Below, piece after piece: positions 1 to 6,393 of a stretch of DNA of 8,743 nt; position 1 is the stretch's first letter, and each line of letters begins with the position of its first letter. Where the stretch lies: the NCBI GenBank assembly GCA_026785875.1, contig JAJAZF010000470.1:1-8743 (forward strand). Direction: 5' to 3'. A program made the translations under genes and the position numbers. Source of the stretch: Chamaesiphon sp. Lineage in GTDB: Bacteria > Cyanobacteriota > Cyanobacteriia > Cyanobacteriales > Chamaesiphonaceae. The notes below the pieces were generated by a model. That model ran no database searches, was not told the DNA's origin, and saw only the letters and a program-made list of their open reading frames with translations.

Positions 1-233
1 AGACAACCTCATACGAAGCGATAACTTCAGATTGAGGCTCACTCTCGATGCTAATATTTAATGATTCATCACACTCGATCGTGTTTTTTTGGATCGATAG
101 TGGAAGAAGTAGCCGTAGGGTGGGCAGATGCCCACAGACAAACTTATCCGAAGCGATAACTTAGGATTGATCTTCAATCTTGATGCTAAGATTTTATGCT
201 TTACCACACTCGATCCTGATTATTTCGATCGAT
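1..233. repeat. Imperfect tandem direct repeat, ~135-bp period
   Basis: Bases 1-98 and 136-233 align without gaps at an offset of 135. Over the core 14-98 versus 149-233 I count 16 mismatches in 85 positions (about 81% identity). Both copies begin with AGACAA, contain CGAAGCGATAACTT, and share ACACTCGATC and a closing GATCGAT. The 37 bases between them include the hairpin GTGGGC-AGAT-GCCCAC (120-135). Copy one starts at the window edge, so further copies may lie upstream; no third copy follows at 271. Neither copy contains a convincing reading frame. Confidence 0.75.
120..135. repeat. Short hairpin GTGGGC/GCCCAC
   Basis: Perfect 6-bp arms around the loop AGAT, preceded by CCGTAGG. Short GTGGGC...GCCCAC hairpins after GTAGG are common as interspersed elements in cyanobacterial intergenic DNA (general knowledge). 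It sits between the two copies of the 135-bp repeat and may be part of the repeating unit. Confidence 0.5.
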
Positions 234-648
234 CGATTTTGCTGTTACACTCGATCGACTTATGCGTTCAATTGTAATAGCTGAAATTGGTTTATGTTCG
301 ATCGCCCTTTGTACGCTCCGCGAATGACAATTTTAACTGATCCTGACGCTCGATCGATCTTGCGATTGATGACTTGTTGGCATCGCCTACCGAAGGTAAT
401 CGCTATAGTTTGGATCGATCGTTATTTATTGACTCGATCGAAATACTAAACCACAGATAATCGATCGAGTGATGTTGAGAATCGATTGCGATCGGATCGC
501 TCGTAATAACTTGATTCGATGGGAGCTTTATTATTCGATCGCTTGTTTTGTCGAGCGTGCGCTCGCTTAACTATCTTATAATTGCGCTCGGAGAACTTGT
601 AATTGCTCGATCGATACTATCGTAAACTTAGCTCATCAGAGATGAGAT
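234..648. other. Gene-free region rich in CGATCG
   Basis: No reading frame here looks coding. The whole 1-648 stretch carries 12 CGATCG hexamers (for example at 76, 226, 230, 252, 299, 351, 416, 435, 462, 489, 536 and 608), usually as CTCGATCG or TCGATCGA, and none extends to the full HIP1 octamer GCGATCGC. A perfect 14-bp palindrome, CGAGCG-TG-CGCTCG, lies at 552-565, and a small TACC-GAA-GGTA hairpin lies near 388-398. The palindrome is about 85 bases beyond the 3' end of the minus-strand regulator and has no T-run, so I do not call it a terminator. Confidence 0.6.
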
Positions 649-1107
649 CTAAGATCTAATTTCATGAGTCGCCATCGAGCGTTCCAAAACTCGATCGGAT
701 TCGATAAAAGTGGGTTGAGGATCGATCTCATATTCACGCATGAGCAGACCTAATAGCTTAACCAACGTCTTTTCTTCAGGACTAAGTTGTCCTTTTTTGA
801 GTAGATCTACAATTGCCAATCGATAAAACCGATTATCTTCAATTTCTAGCTGTTCGCGTCCAAGGTCATCGGGAATTTCTGTAGTATCTTGACCCATCGA
901 CTGCGCTAGAGTTTTGAGACTAACATTTAGCTCTCGTGCTAACATCACAGCATTATCAAACTTAGGCACAGACCGACCAGACTCCCAAGCTTGATAAGCA
1001 TTGTAATTGACCCCAACCCGCTGACTAATTTCTTTTTGACTGTAATTAGCCAATTCGCGTAAAGCCTTCAATGTAACTACTCGTCGGTCATCCTGTTCGC
1101 TCGTCAT
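649..1107 (-). CDS. XRE/Cro-family helix-turn-helix regulator
   Basis: A 152-residue probable transcriptional regulator. Residues about 12-71 form a Cro/C1-type HTH domain: TLKALRELANYSQKEISQRV gives helices 1 and 2, then GVNYNAYQAWESGRSVPKF is the recognition helix with the family's W-E-x-G-R turn, followed by NAVMLARELNVSLKTLAQ. The remaining ~80 residues are acidic and helical with no recognised domain; they could mediate dimerisation or ligand sensing. I chose the ATG at 1107. The frame can be extended to a TTG at 1152, but that adds 15 unremarkable residues and would cover a plausible promoter (minus strand, -35 TTGCAT at 1147-1152, 17-bp spacer, -10 TACTAA at 1124-1129). The Shine-Dalgarno is poor (GTGAG abuts the ATG). 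It is divergent from the 263-aa gene at 1319, with 211 bp between start codons, so autoregulation and control of that neighbour are plausible but inferred. Confidence 0.88.
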   Translation of the reverse strand: MTSEQDDRRVVTLKALRELANYSQKEISQRVGVNYNAYQAWESGRSVPKFDNAVMLARELNVSLKTLAQSMGQDTTEIPDDLGREQLEIEDNRFYRLAIVDLLKKGQLSPEEKTLVKLLGLLMREYEIDPQPTFIESDRVLERSMATHEIRS

Positions 1108-1131
1108 CTCACTATTATTTAGTTTAGTATG

Positions 1132-1160
1132 TTGACTTATCGATATATGCAAGGTAGACT
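1132..1160 (+). promoter_or_regulatory. Candidate promoter toward the 1319 gene
   Basis: TTGACT (1132-1137) and TAGACT (1155-1160) are separated by 17 bp, close to a sigma-70 promoter, pointing at the plus-strand gene and implying a leader of about 150 bases. It overlaps the candidate minus-strand promoter of the XRE gene. The call rests on consensus matching by eye only. Confidence 0.35.
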
Positions 1161-1169
1161 ATGCTTAGT

Positions 1170-1183
1170 AGTTCCTGAGAACT
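1170..1183. promoter_or_regulatory. Candidate operator palindrome AGTTC-CTGA-GAACT
   Basis: A perfect 5-bp inverted repeat with a 4-bp centre lies between two divergent genes, ten bases beyond the candidate plus-strand -10. Short dyads of this type are typical XRE-family binding sites, so it could be the operator of the regulator at 649-1107. No second copy was found in the control region. Confidence 0.35.
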
Positions 1184-1241
1184 CACGCTATTCCACTAGC
1201 CGTCCTCACTTAAAGTATAGCCACAGATGCCCATCGTTGCC

Positions 1242-1263
1242 GATGATCTCTGTTGAAATCATC
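1242..1263. promoter_or_regulatory. Inverted repeat GATGAT...ATCATC
   Basis: Two 6-bp arms, GATGAT (1242-1247) and ATCATC (1258-1263), flank a 10-base centre about 55 bases ahead of the plus-strand ATG. It could be a second regulator site or a leader hairpin. It is weak because the arms are short and simple in sequence. Confidence 0.25.
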
Positions 1264-1318
1264 AATCTTTAAATATTAAAAGCGACTAATCTAGTTTCCT
1301 CTATAGGGGGTGTTTACT

Positions 1319-2110
1319 ATGCAGAAAATTATTGATAATGATGAACTACTAGATTTTAGCCTAGAGAATCTAGTAGTAGAATTTCAGCTCGATGTCTCAT
1401 ACCTTTGTCCTAGTGAAATCGAGAAGGCTGAGTATGAATTATTAGCAAATCAGTATGCCTACATTAAGTTTGGGCTAATTTTAGAGAAATTCCGCAATCA
1501 AAGTTGGTGGAAACGTTGCCATGAGAAGTTTAGAGATTTTAAAGATTTTTGTAAGCAGAAGGTTAATTTGAGTCGGTGGCAAGTTGTCAATGCCATCAAA
1601 TCGGCGAATGTGGCGATTCGATTGGTGTTTCTGGGGTTCTCAAATCTGCCGCGTAATGCGTCCCAAGCTCTAGCGATGGCAGATCTATCATTAGAAGGAT
1701 TAGGGGAGGTGTGGGGTAATATTACCCAGAATCTAGCACAGCATCAGATTACTACTGACGTAATTAAACGGGAAATTAATCCTGATGCAGTATCACTAGC
1801 ATCGACGATTAGAATTCCGACGGCTCTATTGGGCAGGTTGCGGGAGCAAGCGCATGATGTGGGTTTGACGCTGAATCAGTATTTAGAGCAATTGGCTGAT
1901 GCACAATCTCCAGATGGTAGTCGGGAAGTTGAAATCGAGCCGCCAACCGATGAGGAGATCGCCTGTATAGATCGATTGGAGTGGAAGTCAGGCGATTGCA
2001 AGCCGTCTTCTGACAAACTAAAATCTGAAGCTATACTAGATCGAATCGACTTAACAATCGGAGCAAAAAGCGATCCAGGGGAAGTAATAGCGATTATCTC
2101 CACAAGCTAG
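1319..2110 (+). CDS. Unrecognised 263-aa protein, possibly DNA-binding
   Basis: I do not recognise a named family with certainty. The start is the ATG at 1319 rather than the in-frame GTG at 1310, because AGGGGG (1305-1310) sits 8 bases ahead of the ATG. Residues ~45-155 are helical and basic, with patterns such as KFRDFKDFCKQKVNLSRWQV and NLPRNASQALAMADLSLE. This resembles the helical region of cyanobacterial plasmid- and phage-like proteins of the DUF3102/ParB-HTH type, where a block of this kind (wxF..fc...l..s...v...i.a..v...L...g....P.n..qa..la.L) recurs. Residues ~162-195 (STIRIPTALLGRLREQAHDV followed by GLTLNQYLEQLAD) have the strand-helix-turn-helix pattern of ribbon-helix-helix proteins. 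The C-terminal ~65 residues are acidic and low in recognisable structure. A DNA-binding role, perhaps paired with the divergent XRE gene, is inference. Confidence 0.75.
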   Translation: MQKIIDNDELLDFSLENLVVEFQLDVSYLCPSEIEKAEYELLANQYAYIKFGLILEKFRNQSWWKRCHEKFRDFKDFCKQKVNLSRWQVVNAIKSANVAIRLVFLGFSNLPRNASQALAMADLSLEGLGEVWGNITQNLAQHQITTDVIKREINPDAVSLASTIRIPTALLGRLREQAHDVGLTLNQYLEQLADAQSPDGSREVEIEPPTDEEIACIDRLEWKSGDCKPSSDKLKSEAILDRIDLTIGAKSDPGEVIAIISTS

Positions 2111-2510
2111 ATCGAGCGACAACAATAATCGTTTCACCACAACCAAACCTGTGCGGAGCAAAAACTTCGGCTTTTTCTCGATATCGGAAGAGTTAGATGA
2201 TTTGAGTGATGGTTATTTGGAGCGATCGGATCAAAGAATGTTCGATCGATTAATGTTTATAATAACTCAATCACTATTTACAACCGATCTATAAAAATTA
2301 GATCGATCGCATCTGTTCTGCTACTCGATCGAGCGATAATCATTTCACATTTGCTCGATTCAAATTCACTCGATCGTATTGATAATTTAAAGCTGTTTCT
2401 AGGATAGATCCACATCCAACCAAAGCACCAAATCACTCACCCGATCGACATCCAACAATGGCTCATCCAATTAGCTTAACGCCCTCTCCCTTTCCGATCC
2501 CGAACTGACG
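2111..2510. other. 400-base gap without a gene
   Basis: No convincing reading frame on either strand. The stretch is AT-rich with interspersed CGATCG sites (for example near 2253, 2303, 2324 and 2372). Two related segments occur: GATCGAGCGA, then six extra bases, then TAATCGTTTCAC (about 2110-2137), and GATCGAGCGATAATCATTTCAC (about 2326-2347), the second lacking the six bases. An inverted pair TTAACG/CGTTAA spans the end of the minus-strand oxidoreductase gene but encloses a 27-base loop and is not a convincing terminator. Confidence 0.5.
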
Positions 2511-3230
2511 TTAAATACCACCAAACCACTCATAACCTTGTTCTTCCCAATAGCCTTTACCACCTTTGGGAATTTGACTAGCAAAGGTAACTTTTGTCAC
2601 CCATTTAGATAGTTTGTAGCCTAATTTAATCGGCGTGGCTAAACGTAATGGTGCGCCATTTTCGGCAGGTAGAGGTTGTCCATTTAGGCGATTGGCAAGC
2701 AGGGTTTGAGGATGTAAAGCCGAGGCGAGATCCCAACTTTCAGTATATTTATCTGCTGACTCAAATAAGACATATCTGGCACTAGCTTTTGGTTGTACCA
2801 TTGTGGCTAGATCGCGCAATCTAAAACCACCCCATTGAACGATCGCCGCCCAACCTTCGACGCAAACATGTTGCATGATGATTGATGTCTGGGGAAGTTG
2901 TGTTAATGCCTTTAAGTTCAGTTGCATCGGAAATTTTACTTCGCCATCAATAGTCAATCGATACTCATCGGGGTCGATTTTAGGGGTAATATCGTAGGTA
3001 TTCAGGAGCAGAGCTTTGGGATCGATCGCACTTTTAGGAAACTCAGGAATAAGCTTTTGGGGTTTGACGAGCAATTCTCCAAATGATTGATTCAATGGTT
3101 CTGATAGCTCGCCTACTCTAGCCGTAAATTCATCACTACAACTACCAAGTAGATAACCCATACCGGACATACCCAGGAGTTGAATTACTTGTCGGCGATT
3201 GAGATGAGGGGGAAGTTTAAGATGATTCAT
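2511..3230 (-). CDS. Tat-exported molybdopterin oxidoreductase (sulfite oxidase/MsrP fold)
   Basis: A 239-residue enzyme of the oxidoreductase molybdopterin-binding family (sulfite oxidase, YedY/MsrP). The N-terminus carries a twin-arginine signal, N-R-R-Q-V-I at 11-16, then a hydrophobic stretch ending LLGSC with Cys31 as a possible lipoprotein cysteine, so it is probably exported and perhaps membrane-anchored. HVCVEGW at 121-127 contains Cys123, the expected cysteine ligand of molybdenum (compare CVEAW in MsrP), and PLRLATPIKLGYKLSKWVTK (194-213) is the typical cofactor-contacting block. The length is short, as for the catalytic domain without a dimerisation domain. It lies 48 bases downstream of a b-type cytochrome gene on the same strand, so the pair probably works like MsrP-MsrQ: the cytochrome passes electrons to or from the molybdenum centre. 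Substrate (sulfite, methionine sulfoxide, other) cannot be told. ATG start; no good Shine-Dalgarno is visible. Confidence 0.9.
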   Translation of the reverse strand: MNHLKLPPHLNRRQVIQLLGMSGMGYLLGSCSDEFTARVGELSEPLNQSFGELLVKPQKLIPEFPKSAIDPKALLLNTYDITPKIDPDEYRLTIDGEVKFPMQLNLKALTQLPQTSIIMQHVCVEGWAAIVQWGGFRLRDLATMVQPKASARYVLFESADKYTESWDLASALHPQTLLANRLNGQPLPAENGAPLRLATPIKLGYKLSKWVTKVTFASQIPKGGKGYWEEQGYEWFGGI

Positions 3231-3278
3231 AAAGATTTAAATAGTAGAGGGAGTTAGATCTCGATCAATCTAAATTTA

Positions 3279-3878
3279 TCAGGGTTGGAACATCGATCGA
3301 GTTAATCTCAATCCACCAGCCCTAATACCCATGATGGTATGAACTAAAACAAATAATAAGGAAATTGGTACCGTCAAAAAATGGATCGTGCGTAGAGTCT
3401 GCCAATTGATAAATAGCCCAGATAACCAATGAAATTGGGCAGGTTTGTACATTGCCAATCCTGAAAAGATTGCTAGTATCAGCACGGGGATAATTCCTGT
3501 ATATATCAAGCGATGCCAAGAATATATCCGTCGTTTAGGATTTTTCCCAACTTGTAACGCCTTGAGGTCTTGTTCGGAAAAAAACTTTCTTTTCCATCGC
3601 TGAGTGAGCAAGATATAGATCCCATAAATCAGTAATGTCAAAGCAAATACCCACATTGTCGTAAAGTGCCAACTTCTACCGCCAGCCAACCAACCACCTA
3701 AAGTCACCCACTGCGGAAATGACCAACCACTTTTCCCACCAAATACTGGCGTGGCGTTATAAATTTGTAAGCCACTACCAATCATGATAAATAGACTGAT
3801 AATAATTAAACAGTGAAGAATTTTAACAAAATTCGGTTGTGAGGGGACGGGTGGAGATTTTCTAGGTTGTTTATTCAT
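3279..3878 (-). CDS. Multi-pass cytochrome b subunit (cytochrome b561/Ni-hydrogenase b type)
   Basis: A 199-residue membrane protein with four hydrophobic segments, about 18-38, 72-92, 122-143 and 163-184. Histidines in or beside them, H22, H71, H122, H166 and H180, are placed like the haem ligands of the di-haem cytochrome b family that serves Ni,Fe-hydrogenases, formate dehydrogenases and related oxidoreductases. Cytosolic loops are basic (TQRWKRKFF, KNPKRRIYSW). It lies just upstream of the Tat-exported molybdopterin enzyme, 48 bases apart and co-oriented, so it is most likely the quinone-linked membrane electron carrier for that enzyme, functionally comparable to MsrQ/YedZ though of a different cytochrome type. 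ATG at 3878, weak GAG upstream. The assignment to this cytochrome superfamily is strong; the partner role is inferred from position. Confidence 0.88.
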   Translation of the reverse strand: MNKQPRKSPPVPSQPNFVKILHCLIIISLFIMIGSGLQIYNATPVFGGKSGWSFPQWVTLGGWLAGGRSWHFTTMWVFALTLLIYGIYILLTQRWKRKFFSEQDLKALQVGKNPKRRIYSWHRLIYTGIIPVLILAIFSGLAMYKPAQFHWLSGLFINWQTLRTIHFLTVPISLLFVLVHTIMGIRAGGLRLTRSMFQP

Positions 3879-4069
3879 GGTAAATATCGCTCGTTTGGTG
3901 TTGCTAAATTAATCTAAGTTTTTAGATCGATCTCCTTTGTTCGATTGGGGAAATTTGGGGAAACAAAGGAGCCAGTCATAGTTGGATTTTGACATCCCAA
4001 CCTAGTAGAATAGGGATCGGATCGAACCAACAATAGTCTAGATACCTTTCGAGCAGAAAAAGTTCAGAC

Positions 4070-5812
4070 TCATCGGGTAAAATTTGAAGAGCGCACCCTT
4101 TCATCGATATTTGGAACGAGCTTGCGGGTAAGAGAATTGTCTTGCTGCAACGCCTGGACGATCGACTCAGCCGCAGAGGCTGGGACTAAATTGAGCTGTA
4201 GTGAGCCGATTGCCGTCACTGCTGAATTATTCGCTCTAGTAAGGTTAGTCCGCCCGATCGATTTGGCATAAGCAGCACTGAGATAAGTTTTATACTCACT
4301 CCGGTTGGCTAAATGGGTTTGAAAAAAAGCCGTACTGAGTGCCTGAGCATAGAGCTTTGCCTGTGCTGGATCTGGGCCGATTAAACTATCGGAAATTGGC
4401 ACAACACCATCGCTGTTAGAGATAGCTTGAGTCGAAAAGTGCGTTCCCTTATCTATAATAGCCAGATACTTATCGGGTGTTTGCAACCAAGTAAACGGAT
4501 AAATTTGTTCTGGTACCACTGGGGTAACAATATCATCGCTACCGCCCATCAAGAAGACTGGTACGCGAATTTGACTCATACCTTGCTGACCAAAAATCGT
4601 ACTATTCAGGGGACTAATCGCAAAGATCGCTTTAACGCGGGGATCTTTGAGGGCATAGGGTTGGGGTTTTAGTTCGTTGGCACGGCATTGGAGCAGAAGG
4701 GATAGATTCACGGATCGATTAGGATTGCAATCACGCTTGAGCCGATCGAAATTGAGTTGAGCACCAGCCAAAGCTAGCACCGTATAGCCGCCGAGCGAAT
4801 GTCCGACTAGTCCCACCTGCTGGACATCGATTTGACGGAGGGTAGGATCGGATTGTGCCAGACGTTCCAACTCATCTAAGAGGAAAGATACATCGCGGGG
4901 ACGTTCGAGCAGTTCAGTTGCCTTTGGAGCTGGAGCCAGCCCTGAGAAATACTTCCGAAAGCGATTTGCATCCCCGCCGACATGCTCTAGAGTAGCAACT
5001 GCAAACCCATACGAAGCTAAATGTTGGGCTAAATAAGCATAGGTAGTGCGATCTTCGGCGACACCGTGAGAGATCACGATGACTGGTACCCGACTGGAAG
5101 TTGCTTGGGGTAGATAGAGATCCCCTGGTACCATCCGTTGACGCGATCGATCCAGCCACGCAAATTGACGTTTTTGCCAGCGGAATGTCCCCGCACGGCG
5201 GAGATCCAGTCGGTTGGAAAAGTCAGTTGTGGAAGTTGCCGCTTCAGCATTGGCAATCCGATTGAATGCGAGGAGCGTACTATCTCGGCGTTTGAACAAT
5301 TCTGTCAGCTCGTTATAGGTTGTAAATACTTCAGCCAGATTGAGATTAATTTGGCGACTGGGAAACAGCCGCAAGACATTAAGTGCGGTTAAGCCTTGTT
5401 TTTTGTCGCCAGCAGCCCGAATCAGTGCCAATCGTAGCGATTTCATCCCATTCTGCCGTCCATCTGTCTGAATCGACTCTCCCACCCGTTCCAATAGCTT
5501 TTCTACCAGCGGTGCGTGAGTAAACTGCGACACATATTCGGTGCTAAAGTTAAATCGCTGCTTCAATGACTGTCGCCACTGTTGTAGTTGTGCGGGTGGA
5601 GTTTGTTTGGCTAAATCGGCATACTCCGCAGGAATTTTACCCTCCTGGGCAAATGCTTCGAGATCTCGAACCGAAACTGAGAAGTCTTTAAATGGGGCGA
5701 AATATCCGGTAATTCGCTCGGCAGTGCGTCCGGGTAAAGGGACAGCCAGAGTAACCAAAGTCGCGATCGTCAAGGCTTCGATCCAAAGAAATTTAGTGAA
5801 ACTGCGTAACAT
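4070..5812 (-). CDS. Exported DUF1400 alpha/beta hydrolase
   Basis: A 580-residue hydrolase, counted from the ATG at 5812. An open frame continues to an ATG at 5842 and a GTG at 5932, but the 5812 start puts a clean signal peptide at the N-terminus (LRSFTKFLW then a hydrophobic run to about 27) and leaves a 20-bp palindrome outside the gene. Residues ~30-150 match the cyanobacterial DUF1400 N-terminal domain (AERITGYFAPFKDFSVSVRD, then SVSQFTHAPL-like and QNGMKSLRLALIRAA segments). Residues ~240-500 are an alpha/beta hydrolase core: oxyanion-hole HG (249-250), nucleophile elbow GHSLGG with Ser339, acid Asp426 or Asp427 in GGSDD, and His458 in GTHFS. The layout resembles platelet-activating-factor acetylhydrolase/dienelactone-type esterases; the substrate is unknown. 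Probably periplasmic or lipid-facing. A 191-base gap separates it from the downstream cytochrome gene, so it is likely its own transcript. Confidence 0.93.
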   Translation of the reverse strand: MLRSFTKFLWIEALTIATLVTLAVPLPGRTAERITGYFAPFKDFSVSVRDLEAFAQEGKIPAEYADLAKQTPPAQLQQWRQSLKQRFNFSTEYVSQFTHAPLVEKLLERVGESIQTDGRQNGMKSLRLALIRAAGDKKQGLTALNVLRLFPSRQINLNLAEVFTTYNELTELFKRRDSTLLAFNRIANAEAATSTTDFSNRLDLRRAGTFRWQKRQFAWLDRSRQRMVPGDLYLPQATSSRVPVIVISHGVAEDRTTYAYLAQHLASYGFAVATLEHVGGDANRFRKYFSGLAPAPKATELLERPRDVSFLLDELERLAQSDPTLRQIDVQQVGLVGHSLGGYTVLALAGAQLNFDRLKRDCNPNRSVNLSLLLQCRANELKPQPYALKDPRVKAIFAISPLNSTIFGQQGMSQIRVPVFLMGGSDDIVTPVVPEQIYPFTWLQTPDKYLAIIDKGTHFSTQAISNSDGVVPISDSLIGPDPAQAKLYAQALSTAFFQTHLANRSEYKTYLSAAYAKSIGRTNLTRANNSAVTAIGSLQLNLVPASAAESIVQALQQDNSLTRKLVPNIDERVRSSNFTR

Positions 5813-5829
5813 AAAATTGGCTGAGGATA

Positions 5830-5849
5830 GATATACATCCATGTATATC
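5830..5849. promoter_or_regulatory. 20-bp palindrome at the hydrolase promoter
   Basis: GATATACATCCATGTATATC has perfect 9-bp arms around a 2-base centre and ends 17 bases ahead of the chosen hydrolase ATG. On the minus strand it overlaps a possible promoter, -35 TTAAGA (5852-5857) and -10 TATATC (5830-5835) with a 16-bp spacer. This is a plausible operator for a dimeric repressor. No cognate regulator is identifiable nearby. Confidence 0.5.
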
Positions 5850-5951
5850 AGTCTTAACACAGCTCGATCTGGCTCGATAAGGCTAGATCGGATGATTGTT
5901 GGAGATCGCCACCCAAAAACTTGAAAATTCACTACCCAATGCTGACTCCGA

Positions 5952-6122
5952 ATGACAGGTAATTATTTAGGTACGCGATTGCGGTATCGGCATTCCCCAC
6001 AGACGATCGAGGGGCGCATTTTTGAACGCTTCGATCGCGTAGATATCCAAGATTCTGGCGCACAACGTAGTTGTTTGGTTTTAGATCGAGATCGTCAATT
6101 AGAAATCGCCACAATTAAATGA
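5952..6122 (+). CDS. Possible small hypothetical protein, 56 aa
   Basis: An ORF from ATG 5952 to TGA 6120-6122; an in-frame stop at 5943 excludes a longer N-terminus. The product is basic and compact (MTGNYLGTRLRYRHSPQ..., ...IEGRIFERFDRVDI, ...RSCLVLDRDRQLEIATIK), with alternating hydrophobic residues suggesting beta strands. I recognise no family. No Shine-Dalgarno is visible. It converges on the cas2 remnant and overlaps its last 8 bases. The reverse strand is also open here for 60 codons (5932-6114), but that frame reads less like a protein. It could be a real small gene or a decayed 3' fragment. Confidence 0.35.
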   Translation: MTGNYLGTRLRYRHSPQTIEGRIFERFDRVDIQDSGAQRSCLVLDRDRQLEIATIK

Positions 6123-6393
6123 CGATCGAGCTTGGTGGTGGTGTAATTCCCAAGCTAATTCCCCAAGTTTCTACACGATCTAAAGTATGCTGAGATAAAG
6201 GATAGAAGCGAACATTATCTTCAGCTAAATTTAGTCGAGATTTGAGTTTTTGTTGAAGTTCTTGGTATTTGGCGATCGGTAGGACGCATTCAAACACGCT
6301 ATATTGTACCCGTCGTCCGTAACCTTTGAGTAGCTTGGCGATTTTGGTGCAGCGTTTATCGCAAGTGATATCGTAAACGACAATATACAGCAG
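6115..6393 (-). pseudogene. cas2: cas2 reading frame lacking a normal start
   Basis: 92 uninterrupted codons encode an essentially complete Cas2, the dimeric nuclease-fold partner of Cas1 in CRISPR spacer acquisition. The product begins LLYIVVYDITCDKR, the standard first beta strand with the conserved Asp (residue 8), continues GYGRRVQYSVFECVLPIAKY and ENVRFYPLS-like DNVRFYPLSQHTLDRVETWG, and ends in TPPPSSIVI. Family members usually start MLLYIVVYDI, but here the codon before LL is CAC, then AAT and a TAG stop (6400-6402), so there is no ATG. The first GTG in frame (6297) would remove the first 32 residues including the catalytic strand. The upstream sequence is the truncated cas1, read in the same frame. 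Expression would need a CTG or another non-AUG start, so it is probably dead, although its body is conserved. Confidence 0.85.

Noticed and set aside
1876..2103. Minus-strand frame inside the 263-aa gene
   Set aside because: Serine-rich antisense shadow of a frame with a better start and codon pattern.
2155..2178. Possible terminator with a TTCG loop after the 263-aa gene
   Set aside because: The stem contains an A-C mismatch and otherwise only A-T pairs, so stability is poor.
5813..5932. Longer hydrolase N-terminus from GTG 5932 or ATG 5842
   Set aside because: Would bury the signal peptide after 30-40 residues and place coding sequence over the 20-bp dyad and candidate promoter.
5932..6114. 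60-codon minus-strand frame between the hydrolase and cas2
   Set aside because: Its product looks unlike protein and the opposite strand holds a better small ORF; it is most likely a shadow.
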